A DNA stretch of 42,926 nt from Hemicentrotus pulcherrimus (lineage: Eukaryota > Echinodermata > Echinoidea > Camarodonta > Strongylocentrotidae), in NCBI GenBank assembly GCA_003118195.1, contig BEXV01000683.1, positions 55,626 to 98,551 on the forward strand, written 5' to 3'. A model generated the notes under the pieces. It saw only the letters and a list, made by a program, of their open reading frames with translations. It was not told where the DNA came from and made no database searches. Every line of letters starts with the position of its first letter. Position 1 is the stretch's first letter. The position numbers were made by a program, and so were the translations under genes. Below are positions 12,301 through 42,926 of this stretch, piece after piece.

Positions 12301-12514
12301 GGACGATGCTTCGCGGATGATGCAAGGTAGCGGCGAGGAAAGCATCCCCTCCACTATCCCTCTGGTTGGAGGGGTTTCTGTGGAGACGCTCTTGTCTCCG
12401 GAGGCTCTCCATCTCTTGAACTCAACAGGGCAAGCATCATTGAATGTCTCTTTATCTTCTGCAAGGACTGTGAAGCAGAACACACCAGAGTCAGGTGCCA
12501 TGTGCGATGACTAG
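614..12514 (+). CDS. Gln-rich nuclear protein with GATA-like zinc finger (12 coding exons)
   Basis: The joined exons are 614-694, 1743-1845, 2670-2819, 3462-3593, 4468-4539, 5982-6099, 6866-7148, 8548-8650, 9267-9532, 10372-10518, 10922-11035 and 11276-12514. Every junction is GT-AG and the phases agree, giving 2808 nt (935 residues plus TAG). Order of parts: basic patch RKRKK (34-38); four-cysteine finger with Cys67/70 and LCNAC Cys108/111; cysteine module around residues 161-171; lysine/arginine-rich helices (about 185-260); a second cysteine cluster (306, 307, 311); a helix-turn-helix-like stretch (about 354-374); a Gln-rich coiled coil (437-485); and a Gln/Pro/Ser/Thr-rich tail (524-935) ending in CDD. 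The finger's second half matches GATA fingers, but the loop is about 37 residues instead of 17-18. By inference it is a nuclear DNA-binding regulator. I do not recognise the family or an ortholog name. The start is the first ATG after an in-frame stop; further 5' untranslated exons are possible. Confidence 0.82.
695..1742 (+). other. Left gene intron 1
   Basis: It contains a purine-rich GAA/GGA tract at about 1219-1298. The small ORFs at 718-1003 on both strands have no recognisable content. No other feature was seen. Confidence 0.6.
1219..1298. repeat. Purine tract (GAA/GGA)n
   Basis: About 80 bases almost entirely of A and G on the + strand, mixing GAA and GGA units. Confidence 0.85.
1743..1845 (+). 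CDS. Left gene exon 2 (basic, nuclear-localisation-like)
   Basis: Acceptor TTTTATTGTAG, donor GTAAAT, phase 0 in and phase 1 out. It codes for a Lys/Arg-rich stretch starting VGRKGTRKRKKITS and ending PKPKKTKNAT, which looks like one or two nuclear localisation signals. Confidence 0.75.
1846..2669 (+). other. Left gene intron 2
   Basis: No gene or recognisable repeat was seen apart from a short GA run at its start (1860-1879). Confidence 0.5.
2670..2819 (+). CDS. Left gene exon 3 (GATA-like zinc finger)
   Basis: Acceptor TCCGTCTAG, donor GTAAGA, phase 1/1. It codes for GKPFCCDSCGSRF and runs to TLCNACG. The C-x2-C and C-x2-C pairs are about 37 residues apart. LCNACG is the hallmark second half of GATA fingers, and the basic residues after it (next exon, IKMERKSR) fit the GATA basic tail. 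Confidence 0.88.
3142..3289. mobile_element. MITE-like element, family 2, copy 1
   Basis: The ends are inverted and similar: GGCCCCATTCCACAAAA at the left against the reverse complement of TTTGTGAAATGGGTCCC at the right. Just inside both ends are TGACAAATGACA-like boxes. A second copy lies at 20140-20281. It has no coding capacity. Confidence 0.65.
3462..3593 (+). CDS. Left gene exon 4
   Basis: Acceptor TGTCTGTCTAG, donor GTATGT, phase 1/1. It continues the finger with a basic tail (IKMERKSRAPPRDPPP), then an acidic/aromatic helix containing QRYYESAQHFAASLVEGLG. Confidence 0.88.
3601..3981 (+). repeat. Interspersed repeat, 380 bp, copy 1
   Basis: A direct-orientation near copy of 4578-4962. 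Both begin CATTAAAGGCATCGTTTAAC and both end near GAATCTGAGGCAATGTTA. It starts within ten bases of the exon 4 donor. No coding content. Confidence 0.85.
4468..4539 (+). CDS. Left gene exon 5 (small cysteine module)
   Basis: Acceptor TTGATTGCAG, donor GTACGT, phase 1/1 (72 nt, so skipping it would keep the frame). It codes for AEKLTCPVYNTKPCGCIQKF, with three cysteines in C-x7-C-x-C spacing that could bind metal together with later cysteines. It is flanked on both sides by copies of the same interspersed repeat. Confidence 0.85.
4578..4962 (+). repeat. Interspersed repeat, 380 bp, copy 2
   Basis: Second copy of the element at 3601-3981, same orientation, with scattered substitutions and small gaps. 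Exon 5 lies between the two copies. Confidence 0.85.
5137..5281. repeat. Foldback element
   Basis: The left arm (TTCGAGTTCCCATGAATTGA, continuing to CAACTATCTCT near 5182) matches the reverse complement of the right arm (GAGATAGTTG near 5220 to GAGCTCGAA at 5281). The right arm has an extra stretch of about 16 bases. It resembles a decayed MITE hairpin in intron 5. Confidence 0.6.
5982..6099 (+). CDS. Left gene exon 6 (charged helix)
   Basis: Acceptor TTTACCAG, donor GTATGT, phase 1 in and 2 out. It codes for a strongly helical Lys/Arg-rich stretch containing KKRALQLLSILKDAKRLREK, which could be a DNA- or protein-binding helix. Confidence 0.87.
6267..6322. repeat. (GA)n microsatellite
   Basis: About 56 bases of GA dinucleotides with one interruption, followed by AAGAAG units, in intron 6. 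Confidence 0.95.
6436..6467. repeat. Short perfect hairpin
   Basis: GACT-cttt-GTCCTC-agca-GAGGAC-ttaa-AGTC: nested inverted repeats in intron 6. No function is assigned. Confidence 0.5.
6592..6840 (-). mobile_element. LINE reverse-transcriptase C-terminal remnant
   Basis: On the minus strand an 80-residue open frame carries the tail motif seen after the reverse-transcriptase domain of many non-LTR retrotransposons: GWRSRGRRRILWMDSLQKLL, then a Gln/Arg-Trp stretch (ARSQGLWNSMIAKVKRYG). The TAG stop is followed directly by a GA dinucleotide run (CT on the + strand, 6576-6591), which resembles a microsatellite tail. It is truncated and ends about 25 bases from the exon 7 acceptor. Confidence 0.65.
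6866..7148 (+). CDS. Left gene exon 7 (largest internal conserved-looking block)
   Basis: Acceptor GTAAATCAG, donor GTAGGT, phase 2 in and 0 out. It codes for about 95 residues rich in Arg/Lys/Leu, including KILRGDLRMCERATQRVLLY, and ends with a CCSEKC cluster. Its GC content is clearly higher than the surrounding intron. The alternative donor four bases downstream (GTGATC) would break the frame with exon 8. Confidence 0.88.
7171..7193 (+). repeat. Direct repeat left of MITE copy A
   Basis: CAAAGTAAATCATAGACTTG followed by CAT, repeated with one base missing at 7392-7413. The two copies bracket MITE copy A. Confidence 0.85.
7193..7391 (+). mobile_element. MITE-like element, family 1, copy A
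   Basis: It starts TTTAAAAAGGCCCACTGTAC and shares long stretches such as AATTGAGAGCTGATTTGATG and CTTGCAGGGAGGTCTAAT with three other copies in this window. It has no coding capacity. It lies 45 bases after the exon 7 donor. Confidence 0.8.
7392..7413 (+). repeat. Direct repeat right of MITE copy A
   Basis: CAAGTAAATCATAGACTTGC then AT, matching 7171-7193. It could be a long target duplication or a trace of local tandem duplication, because TTTAAAG (the element's start) appears again right after it. Confidence 0.85.
7500..7715 (+). repeat. Degenerate GGCCACCTGTCTA repeat
   Basis: Diverged units such as GCCACCTCTCTATAAAGGCG, GGCCACCTGTCTACAGTGGC and CTCTGGATAGAGGCC recur every 30-60 bases. 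This is a common style of marine invertebrate repeat. It sits between two opposed MITE copies. Confidence 0.45.
7782..7969 (-). mobile_element. MITE-like element, family 1, copy B (inverted)
   Basis: The reverse complement closely matches copy A. It starts TTTAAAGCCCATCTGTACTA on the + strand and ends near GGTGCAGTGGGGTTTTAAA. Both ends carry TTTAAA, and the GTACTA boxes form imperfect terminal inverted repeats. Confidence 0.8.
8548..8650 (+). CDS. Left gene exon 8
   Basis: Acceptor TTCTCCCTAG, phase 0 in and 1 out. It codes for LAHTHSLLLNQWRDRAISGQ and then TEARKVLAEMLTPS, a predicted helix pair leading into the helix-turn-helix-like region. The donor GTCAGG is weak, and the same eight bases AGGTCAGG recur at the exon 9 junction. 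Confidence 0.83.
9267..9532 (+). CDS. Left gene exon 9 (helix-turn-helix-like)
   Basis: Acceptor CTACCGTAG, donor GTAAGG, phase 1 in and 0 out. ARFIAMVTGSSITTIARVKD (about residues 354-373) has the Ala-x5-Gly-x4-Thr-Ile pattern of a helix-turn-helix DNA reader. A basic stretch (HGLKKYWKNHPRSK) and a Gly/Ala-rich linker follow. Confidence 0.85.
9533..10371 (+). other. Left gene intron 9
   Basis: Apart from the GGCGCC repeat near its start, only AT-rich unique sequence was seen. GGTCTCTCTCATGACT occurs twice (9762 and 9940) as a diverged local duplication. Confidence 0.4.
9588..9690 (+). repeat. AAT-tailed GGCGCC repeat
   Basis: (AATAAT)n followed by AGCTCACATTTATAAGGCGC and CTAGGCGCAGCACAT. 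Related pieces with TATAGCGCC or AAGGCGCC occur at 14759 and 32762, so this is an interspersed family, probably a short non-autonomous element. Confidence 0.55.
10372..10518 (+). CDS. Left gene exon 10 (Gln-rich coiled coil)
   Basis: Acceptor GAATTTGCAG, donor GTTGGT (weak), phase 0/0, 49 codons. About half the residues are Gln, with Leu/Ile/Val at heptad-like spacing (AQLIEQQDQLKRLQQQLEEQ at the start), so it should form a long coiled coil (residues 437-485). Confidence 0.85.
10922..11035 (+). CDS. Left gene exon 11
   Basis: Acceptor TGTCTCTCTAG, donor GTGAGA, phase 0/0, 38 codons. It finishes the coiled coil (AALAEAQRKVTSQIRAANLS) and passes into a Ser/Thr-rich, probably disordered stretch. 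Confidence 0.83.
11276..12514 (+). CDS. Left gene exon 12 (Gln/Pro/Ser/Thr-rich tail and stop)
   Basis: Acceptor TCTGATTTACAG, phase 0. It codes for 412 residues and ends in TAG at 12512-12514. It has poly-Gln near residue 584 (QQQQQLQQHLQQQH), a Pro/Gln stretch near 670, and hydrophobic patches in a low-complexity background. This resembles glutamine-rich activation domains such as Sp1. Several antisense frames are open here only because of the CAG/CTG-rich composition. Confidence 0.9.
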   Translation, partial: NMSTSRATHPSTLTMQPLTSNQQGRIYVQSPVSTNQQAQSTATQSQPSNQHVPTIVGMTIEQQQQQLQQHLQQQHPLTATVAGLEGIDAKLLQQNLQQILAELQNQMVTQQIQQQLINCGMQQGQGGSSQPPSYSTAVAATNHSQVMQTPPPRQQSPPPQQQQQQQKTQKDGSHQTQIIIQTIPSLQPNLLLSSNGHGIPGSSNMPQYVSTSASGSIARHKASNSSHVMVPITLHHPGNQIAGGEAVNVEEVNVQLQEVVMPLSTQDAAEACNLVLPRQQQLPTILQGTIQQHLSNLGHLASSHSSDSGATRPTTATISIESLCSNQQPSQGNIGDLVVTEVDDASRMMQGSGEESIPSTIPLVGGVSVETLLSPEALHLLNSTGQASLNVSLSSARTVKQNTPESGAMCDD

Positions 12515-12747
12515 TTTGGTAGGATGTGTATTATTTGTTTTCAATCATGAATTCATAATTCGAAGAGTCCTACAGGTTGATAGACTGTCCTTTGGTTCTT
12601 GACCTTCAAGTCTATCCTTCATGGCTGGGCATTGCTTTTGATTGAATATGAACTTGACAATTTTTATTTTGAATATTTGCTGTGTTGAGAGATACCACCA
12701 CCCCCTCCCCAATAGTGATGACACACTTTTATACTACATGTCCTTAC

Positions 12748-12753
12748 AATAAA
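12748..12753 (+). terminator. Candidate poly(A) signal, left gene
   Basis: AATAAA lies 234 bases after the stop codon. Another AATAAA-containing stretch follows near 12861. No transcript evidence is available to choose between them. Confidence 0.45.
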
Positions 12754-14339
12754 AAATACTGTTTTGCATTTCTAAAGATTTAGAAGTGTTACATTGCAAC
12801 ATTTTTAATTTAAAAAAAACAAAAAATTCAAAGCAGTGTTTCTTTGTTGCCATAGAGGGCCTTTTAATAAAATAATTGCAACCAGAAACTGCAATGCTTG
12901 GCAACACTATTTACGAAGTGCGACTGCCCACAGAAGGCGAAAAGGTCAATGTAAATCAGTGTGTGTGGAGAGGTACGTGCTATCAGTGGTGCTGCGAGAT
13001 AATTTTCAATGTAGGGTATCAACAAATGATGAAGGGTCACAGTCCTCACATTTTCCAACAAGCAAAACAGGAGATGTTTGTTTATGATGTGATGTTATCA
13101 GGGCTTGATAACTTTTAAAATGTTTAAGGAGGTAGGGAGTGGGGATTTCATACCCGGCCACACCCCTCAGCAATGCTCCAGATTACATGATACAGAACTA
13201 CAGACAGTTACAGTAAGCCAAATTTTACAAAGACATAATATGGAAAAATACTCGAGTGAGCAATAATGCTCTCCCCGAAATGTGATTACCGTAGTTTCCC
13301 TTACATTTTTTTTGTTTTCCATATTCCATTACACATACAATACATTCATATAATGTAAGTCAATTTTTTTTAGTTGCCCAGTCTAGTTTCCTACATTATA
13401 TACCCGGTAATAAATGTACAGACATTACAACCACAGGGTTAAAGACTCCAATACTTGCTCAATTTTTAGTCCTAGGGAAACTGTTCAGTGTTATGGACAG
13501 TTTAAGATTATTGGTTGTTCAACATATATTGTGAATTATCAATTGAGGCTGCCATCATGTTTTCATGAAATATACTGTGTTTATTTATTTATTACTAATA
13601 GATTCTTAAAATAAGAGTAATTATGATATGAAATGACAAGCATCCAAGAAGGGGATGTTCGAACTTATATAAGATCATTTGAACTTGTCAGAGGAAATAT
13701 GGCCTTATCACTTGTCGGTTTTGTGTGGCAGGCAAGTAAGAATGCGTAATAAAAGTTTAAAAGCTGCATTTATGTGATGACCACTACTAAGTTTATTTCA
13801 ATTGTGATTGGTTTTCATAGAGCGAATGTGAAGGAATGGCTTAGGAGACAAGGATAGATAAAACAGAGAGGGAGAGGGAAATGAAGTGAGAGAGTGAAAA
13901 CAAAAATGAAGCTGGATGAGAGAGAGGGGCAAAGGGAGAGGGGAGAGGGGAGAGAGGGAGAGATACAAGATGACATTGGATAAAGGAGACAAAGAAAATT
14001 AAAAGGCTGCAGGAGTGAAGAAATAAGGCAAAGATATTTGTTTGAGAAACATAAAAACATGAATGGAACATAAGGAGTAGGAAATGAGTAGTAAGCAATA
14101 AAGGACTTGAAGGAAGTGAGCACAAACGTTATTCCAGTATTCTATTTCCTGGATGTACGTTTTAAAGAAAATGTCATGCAAATTGGATGACACCACATTT
14201 TTATGCCATGATTTCTCACACTGAGAATTGAACCATAACCCTTGGATCTGAGACAAGAGTGTAAAACCACTTCAACACCTCTCTCACTTTGGTTTGTAGT
14301 TACAATAGGGGGAAGGTTCACTTGAACAATGAAATCAAA
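12754..14339. other. Intergenic region after the left gene
   Basis: AT-rich. Small overlapping ORFs at 12836-13118 show no recognisable domain. A purine tract lies at 13850-13970. No gene is supported. Confidence 0.5.
13850..13970. repeat. Purine-rich tract (GAGAGGG)n
   Basis: Mostly A/G on the + strand, densest at 13915-13965 with GGGGAGAGGGG units. The antisense Leu/Pro/Ser ORFs here are composition artefacts. Confidence 0.8.
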
Positions 14340-14342
14340 TTC

Positions 14343-14425
14343 AGATCGAAATTTTGGTCAAGTGGATACACCACAGGATATTGGATGACATGGTTCACGG
14401 TTCGAGTCTTGCTGCGGCACTAATG
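14343..14425 (+). mobile_element. tRNA-derived SINE fragment
   Basis: TTGGTCAAGTGGATAC resembles a pol III A box, and GGTTCGAGTCTTG about 45 bases later resembles the B box. It cannot fold into a canonical tRNA acceptor stem. Confidence 0.45.
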
Positions 14426-14544
14426 TTATGATGAGCTAGTTTTGCTTCCAGTGTATATAACCCAAGAAATACTCATTTCCGTTCTTTTAATACCTCCCAA
14501 ACTTCTATTATAATATTTTCAATATGATTGCCATTTAGAAAGGC

Positions 14545-14725
14545 AGAGGATACATCCAATCAGAGCCATCTATACACAGAGTTTGGCCAACACGGCTTCA
14601 CTCGGTCACAACATGGCGTATATTCTTTTGTTTTGTGCTTGCCAAACAAAGCAGTAGTCACTATTTGTGTCCAACTCGAACCGGGTTGGCCAAACTCTCC
14701 TAATCAATGGCACTACATCCAATGA
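14545..14725. mobile_element. Foldback MITE-like element
   Basis: AGAGTTTGGCCAACACGG (14577 on) matches the reverse complement of CCGGGTTGGCCAAACTCT (ending at 14699). The similarity extends inward over CACAA and outward over GCCAT boxes, so the arms are roughly 40-60 bases. No coding capacity. Confidence 0.6.
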
Positions 14726-14758
14726 TAATCATGCCACAACACGTGCTGATACGTTCTA

Positions 14759-14840
14759 TAGGTAATTTATATAGCGCCTTTTCCACTGGATACAAAGAGC
14801 TTCGAGGGGCTTCACGATCCCATCCATGTTTTAGAGGGTC
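14759..14840 (+). repeat. TATAGCGCC repeat fragment
   Basis: AATTTATATAGCGCCTTTTC followed by AGAGCTTCGAGGGGCTT, a piece of the same repeat style as 9588-9690. Confidence 0.45.
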
Positions 14841-17098
14841 AAGACGATAAAATAAACACAATACACATTTTTGTACCCAATCAACCTCATTTATTGTAAA
14901 ATAGTAAAACAAAACAAAATCACATTACATTAAGATTTAAAAATCTCTACTACATACCTTCAATCATAAAAAAAATACAACTCTTAAACATTTAACTAAG
15001 CTAATTCTAGATGACATGTTTCCTGCTTAATGAGAATTAGGTATATGTAGATAGATTTTGAAGATTTACTGTGAAAACGTACAATAGTATTGAAAATTTT
15101 CGAGTGACCTATCCAAATATTTTTTTTGCTTTTCCCTACATGATATTCACACACACTTCCCAAGTACTGATATTTGACATGACAATCTTGCATCTATTGT
15201 TATAATAAGAAATGGTAAGATTTGTATGCTTTTTAGTGAAATCACATAAAGCGATTTATATGTGTGATTTTTTCAAACGACTATTTTTTTTTTGTGTGGG
15301 GGGAGGGGGGGGTTAGGCTGTTGATTGTGTAAGTAGTTCTTGCTATAGATTTTCATACAGTGCATGCACATTTGTAAATAAGATAACATTCACATTGATA
15401 TATATATACACAATATAAATTCTGCATACCTTAACAATTTTGCTTGTATTTCACTCTTTTAGATTCATTTATAAAAAAAGATATGATTCTTCAGTTCATA
15501 TAATTTTGTTTTAAAAATCTGATAATTCTCTGCATACATTTTGTTTGAAAGACAATTTTTGAAAAAACATATTGTTTTAATTGCAGCTTTTAAGAACTCT
15601 TGCAAACATGAATATATATGATATGATCAGTTAATTATTGGTCTTTTCTAGCTTCATTCTTAGTGCTAATCATTACATACAATAAACCATCCAGTGCATT
15701 GCAGTAATCATAAGCAGAAGAACTAAAAAGGCACATCGATGGAATACATCACCTGGAATACATCACTTACCGGTACTGCAAAACATCAAAATGTACAAGA
15801 TCATTCATTTTCAGGAGTACAGTGTATGTTAATAGGTTTTCACTTGCTATCTAAAAGATAATGCCACAAAACATATGCAATTGCAAGATCAACAAGATGT
15901 GCAAAAATAAGCAATGAGACAGCTTGAAGGTATTTTTGAAATCAATATATGTTAAATGTAGTGAAAATTACTTATACAGAACTCAAATAAACACCTTTAT
16001 AGTCATATGACAAACGAGAACATGTGATAAAGCATGTCTATGATATTTATAATATATACAGAAACAAAAATAAAGTAGCAAACCTCGACAAAGTGAGTTC
16101 CGATATTTTGACCAAAAAAAAAATAGACAGCTTTTAACGGACCTATACTCTACTTGTAAGCAGTGACGATGTACTGCGCGCAATAATCCTCCCCTTACAA
16201 GAATGTGAAGAAACATCTGAAATTTGACAGATTCCACTACGCGTCCCACACAATCTTAGTGAATAGCACTTGCTCTTAGCATGCTTTATATACTTAGTTT
16301 AATCTACTTGCTAAAAAAATGATTAAGAACTTTGCTAGGACAAAATAAAAAGAATAAAAATTGGTAACTTCTACAACTTCTATAATTTCATTCATACTTT
16401 ATTGGCAATGTCACTACATTACAGATATCAGAGTTGAAAATATTTAAGGATAAAGAATACACAGTATCTGACAAGAGAACAATAGGAAAGAGTTGATGGG
16501 AAAGAGGGTAATATGAAATTAATAAACATTAATTGGTGCTCAAAATGCGATCCACTTATGTTTATCAAATCGTACATACGAATGTGCTTATATACATTTC
16601 TATTGTAATTCTATGATCGAAAGTATCAACATGTCATTAAATGTACAACGATTTAAAAAGTTCAATAAAAATGACATCGCATATGCTTTAAAAAATGATT
16701 ACACGATGAAGGAAAGCATTGGATATGTGTTGTATATTGTAAAATACATTTGTGAATCGGGCTTAGAAGAGACCCAAGTTTTGAAATTACCTCAACTCTA
16801 TTGATTCAAAGTAAAGACCATATTGATTTACACTTCATAATGTGACATTAAACCCCGTGATATCACATTCACATGCACTCTCGTATACAGCCCTTGAAGA
16901 CAAATAAACTTCAGCAATAAGTACGCTTCTTGACATTAGAGGCATTGAATTAATTGAATACGCAGATACATATCTTTACTGATGAAATCAATAAATGAGA
17001 AACTACTTTACAGAAGGGCAAAGATTGATCTTATTTGTATGTGAAGGTACTCATACACAGGGGTTATTATACAGCCGATGTAACACTGCTTTGGGACC
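14841..17098. other. 3' flank / likely 3' UTR of the SLC6 gene
   Basis: AT-rich sequence below the transporter stop codon. The plus-strand ORF at 16613-16804 and minus-strand ORF at 15983-16249 have no recognisable domain. The extent of the 3' UTR cannot be set from sequence alone. Confidence 0.45.
16398..16403 (-). terminator. Candidate poly(A) signal, SLC6 gene
   Basis: TTTATT on the + strand reads AATAAA on the minus strand, about 700 bases after the stop. A GT-rich stretch follows on the minus strand. A second candidate is near 14889. Confidence 0.35.
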
Positions 17099-41414
<24,316 letters not shown>

Positions 41415-42926
41415 ATTCAGTCAATGATCCACCGGCAGAATTTCAGATAAAAAAATGGTAAAAGTTTCTTCAAAAACAGTCGACGTAAAATACCAACTGC
41501 AACTGTGCGCTCTTTACCACTATCCGAACGCACGCACACACACTTTGACGAATAAGTTGGTGGAAGTTTTGTTCTTCTTTCTCTTGGGATTGGGCGCGGC
41601 CCTATACACAAACACACACACACACGGTCATTCAGCGCAAAACACCCTTACGCCACACACAGCGCTATATGGCGGACTATTAATGCGTTTGGTATTTGCA
41701 TTGTCCCCGAGCTTTTTATTGTCGTTAACGCCAATATACCCTTCGACGATGGACATACCACGCTTTAACAAACAGGTGTATTTTAAAGAATTACATTGCC
41801 ATTGGCGTGTCAGAAAATATGCAAATTTACTCCCAAATATGACTACTGAACTTGAACGTTGGGCAAATATGCCTGTTATTCATGAACGACTCTATGGGGA
41901 GGAATATTCGTTGTTTGCGAATATAGGCAGGTTAACAAAAATAAAATATCACATTCATCAATCAGAACGCTGATTTAGATGAGTAATGGTGTAATTAGTA
42001 TTATTATTACCTGTTTGTTTCTACCAAAATGTTTATTTTAATGATGCTGTCCCCCAAATCAAGTAATTCTTGTCATGCTTGTATACAGTGATATGCCTGT
42101 AGACATATTTTACTTTCCTCCACTGTATGTAATTACGTTACATGGTCCTGCAACGATTTCCACCTAGATTATCGTTTTTTTTTAACTCGGTTGATTATTA
42201 GCACTTTTCATTTTTAACCCTGTAATAGACCGGTTTACTAAAATAGTTATACATATGGATGTTTATTTCCTGGGGTCCTAGTGACAAGTTAGTCATCAAT
42301 AAACCTTTATTAATTAATGAGGTACTTTACTTGGAATCCAGTCTGCAAACATTACCTGTTGCTATATCGGGCAAGTCTTTGACAAAACTTTCAGGTTGTC
42401 GAGAACAACCTTTGCTTTGGTTAAAAAGGATGCATAACTTTTGTACTTTTATACGGACCATTTTCGTAATGTAACAAGATTTAATGCATATATCTTTGTC
42501 ATTATGCCTTGTTTTGAAATGTATCATTCACCCGTCACGAATAACTGATCTCAATTCTCAACATACAAATTGCATCACATGTTTTAAGGTAGGAAAAGCC
42601 TATATATTTGTCGTACAAAGGAGTTTTAAAGGGTCACTAAATTACAAATTCATCTTGACTTTTGTTGATCTGTAATAATGTATACATCATAATATATCTT
42701 CTAACTTTTTGTTGTACATTTATGTCATATATCTTATATTATTTTTTCTATTACTTTTGTTGTACCTGTTGAGCTCCACCCGTAAAAAAAAAACCTCCCA
42801 AAAGCAACGATGTATTCAGCAAGCAGACTTTCTTGTATGAAGTACACGGATTAAAATGCTTTCACTTCCATGTATGTACTTCGACTAATCTGGAGCGATT
42901 CTACACCCCCCCCCCCCCCCCCCCCC
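41415..42926. other. Upstream region of the SLC6 gene
   Basis: The first 250 bases are relatively GC-rich with a short (CA)n (41610-41624) and probably include the 5' UTR and promoter. A 172-codon + strand ORF (41455-41973) shows no recognisable domain. The rest is AT-rich with nothing identifiable, ending in 21 C residues. Confidence 0.45.
42906..42926. repeat. C homopolymer at the window end
   Basis: 21 C residues up to the last base, mirroring the G run at bases 1-11. Confidence 0.98.

Noticed and set aside
41455..41973. A real gene for the 172-codon + strand ORF
   Set aside because: Low-complexity His/Thr repeats from (CA)n, no recognisable domain, and it overlaps the transporter's likely 5' UTR and promoter.

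Overview
This is animal nuclear DNA, AT-rich and intron-rich. It carries two convergent multi-exon genes and many decayed interspersed repeats. The small MITE-like elements, tRNA-derived SINE pieces, GGCGCC/TATAGCGCC repeats, TACATGTA-rich introns and a glycine-type SLC6 transporter together suggest a marine deuterostome, most likely an echinoderm. This is an inference from sequence style, not a species call. The window begins in an 11-base G run, ends in a 21-base C run, and holds an 89-base N gap (26134-26222) next to a C run.

Left gene (+ strand, 614-12514, 12 coding exons, 935 residues predicted). I joined it from GT-AG junctions that keep one reading frame throughout. It has a basic N-terminal patch, a GATA-like four-cysteine zinc finger with an unusually long loop, a small cysteine module, a charged helical region, a helix-turn-helix-like segment, a glutamine-rich coiled coil and a long Gln/Pro/Ser/Thr-rich tail. 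It looks like a nuclear DNA-binding regulator. I do not recognise a named family. Its introns hold a duplicated 380-bp repeat, MITE copies, a LINE remnant and simple repeats.

Middle (12515-17098): the 3' flanks of both genes, with a poly(A) signal candidate for each, a purine tract, a SINE-like piece and a foldback element.

Right gene (- strand, 41414 down to 17099, 13 coding exons, 660 residues predicted). It is a complete Na+/Cl--dependent SLC6 transporter with 12 membrane segments. Its transmembrane segment 6 matches glycine transporters (GlyT2-type serine), and the chloride-site residues are present. A 7-codon first exon lies 6.5 kb upstream of the second. Its introns contain what look like decayed copies of two of its own exons (TM5 and TM12), several tRNA-derived SINE fragments, more copies of the left gene's MITE family, and a purine/pyrimidine tract of about 440 bp at the exon 2 donor.

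Right edge (41415-42926): the upstream region of the transporter, with a chance-looking divergent ORF and no further gene that I can support. The two genes show no obvious functional link. One is probably a nuclear regulator and the other a plasma-membrane amino-acid transporter.
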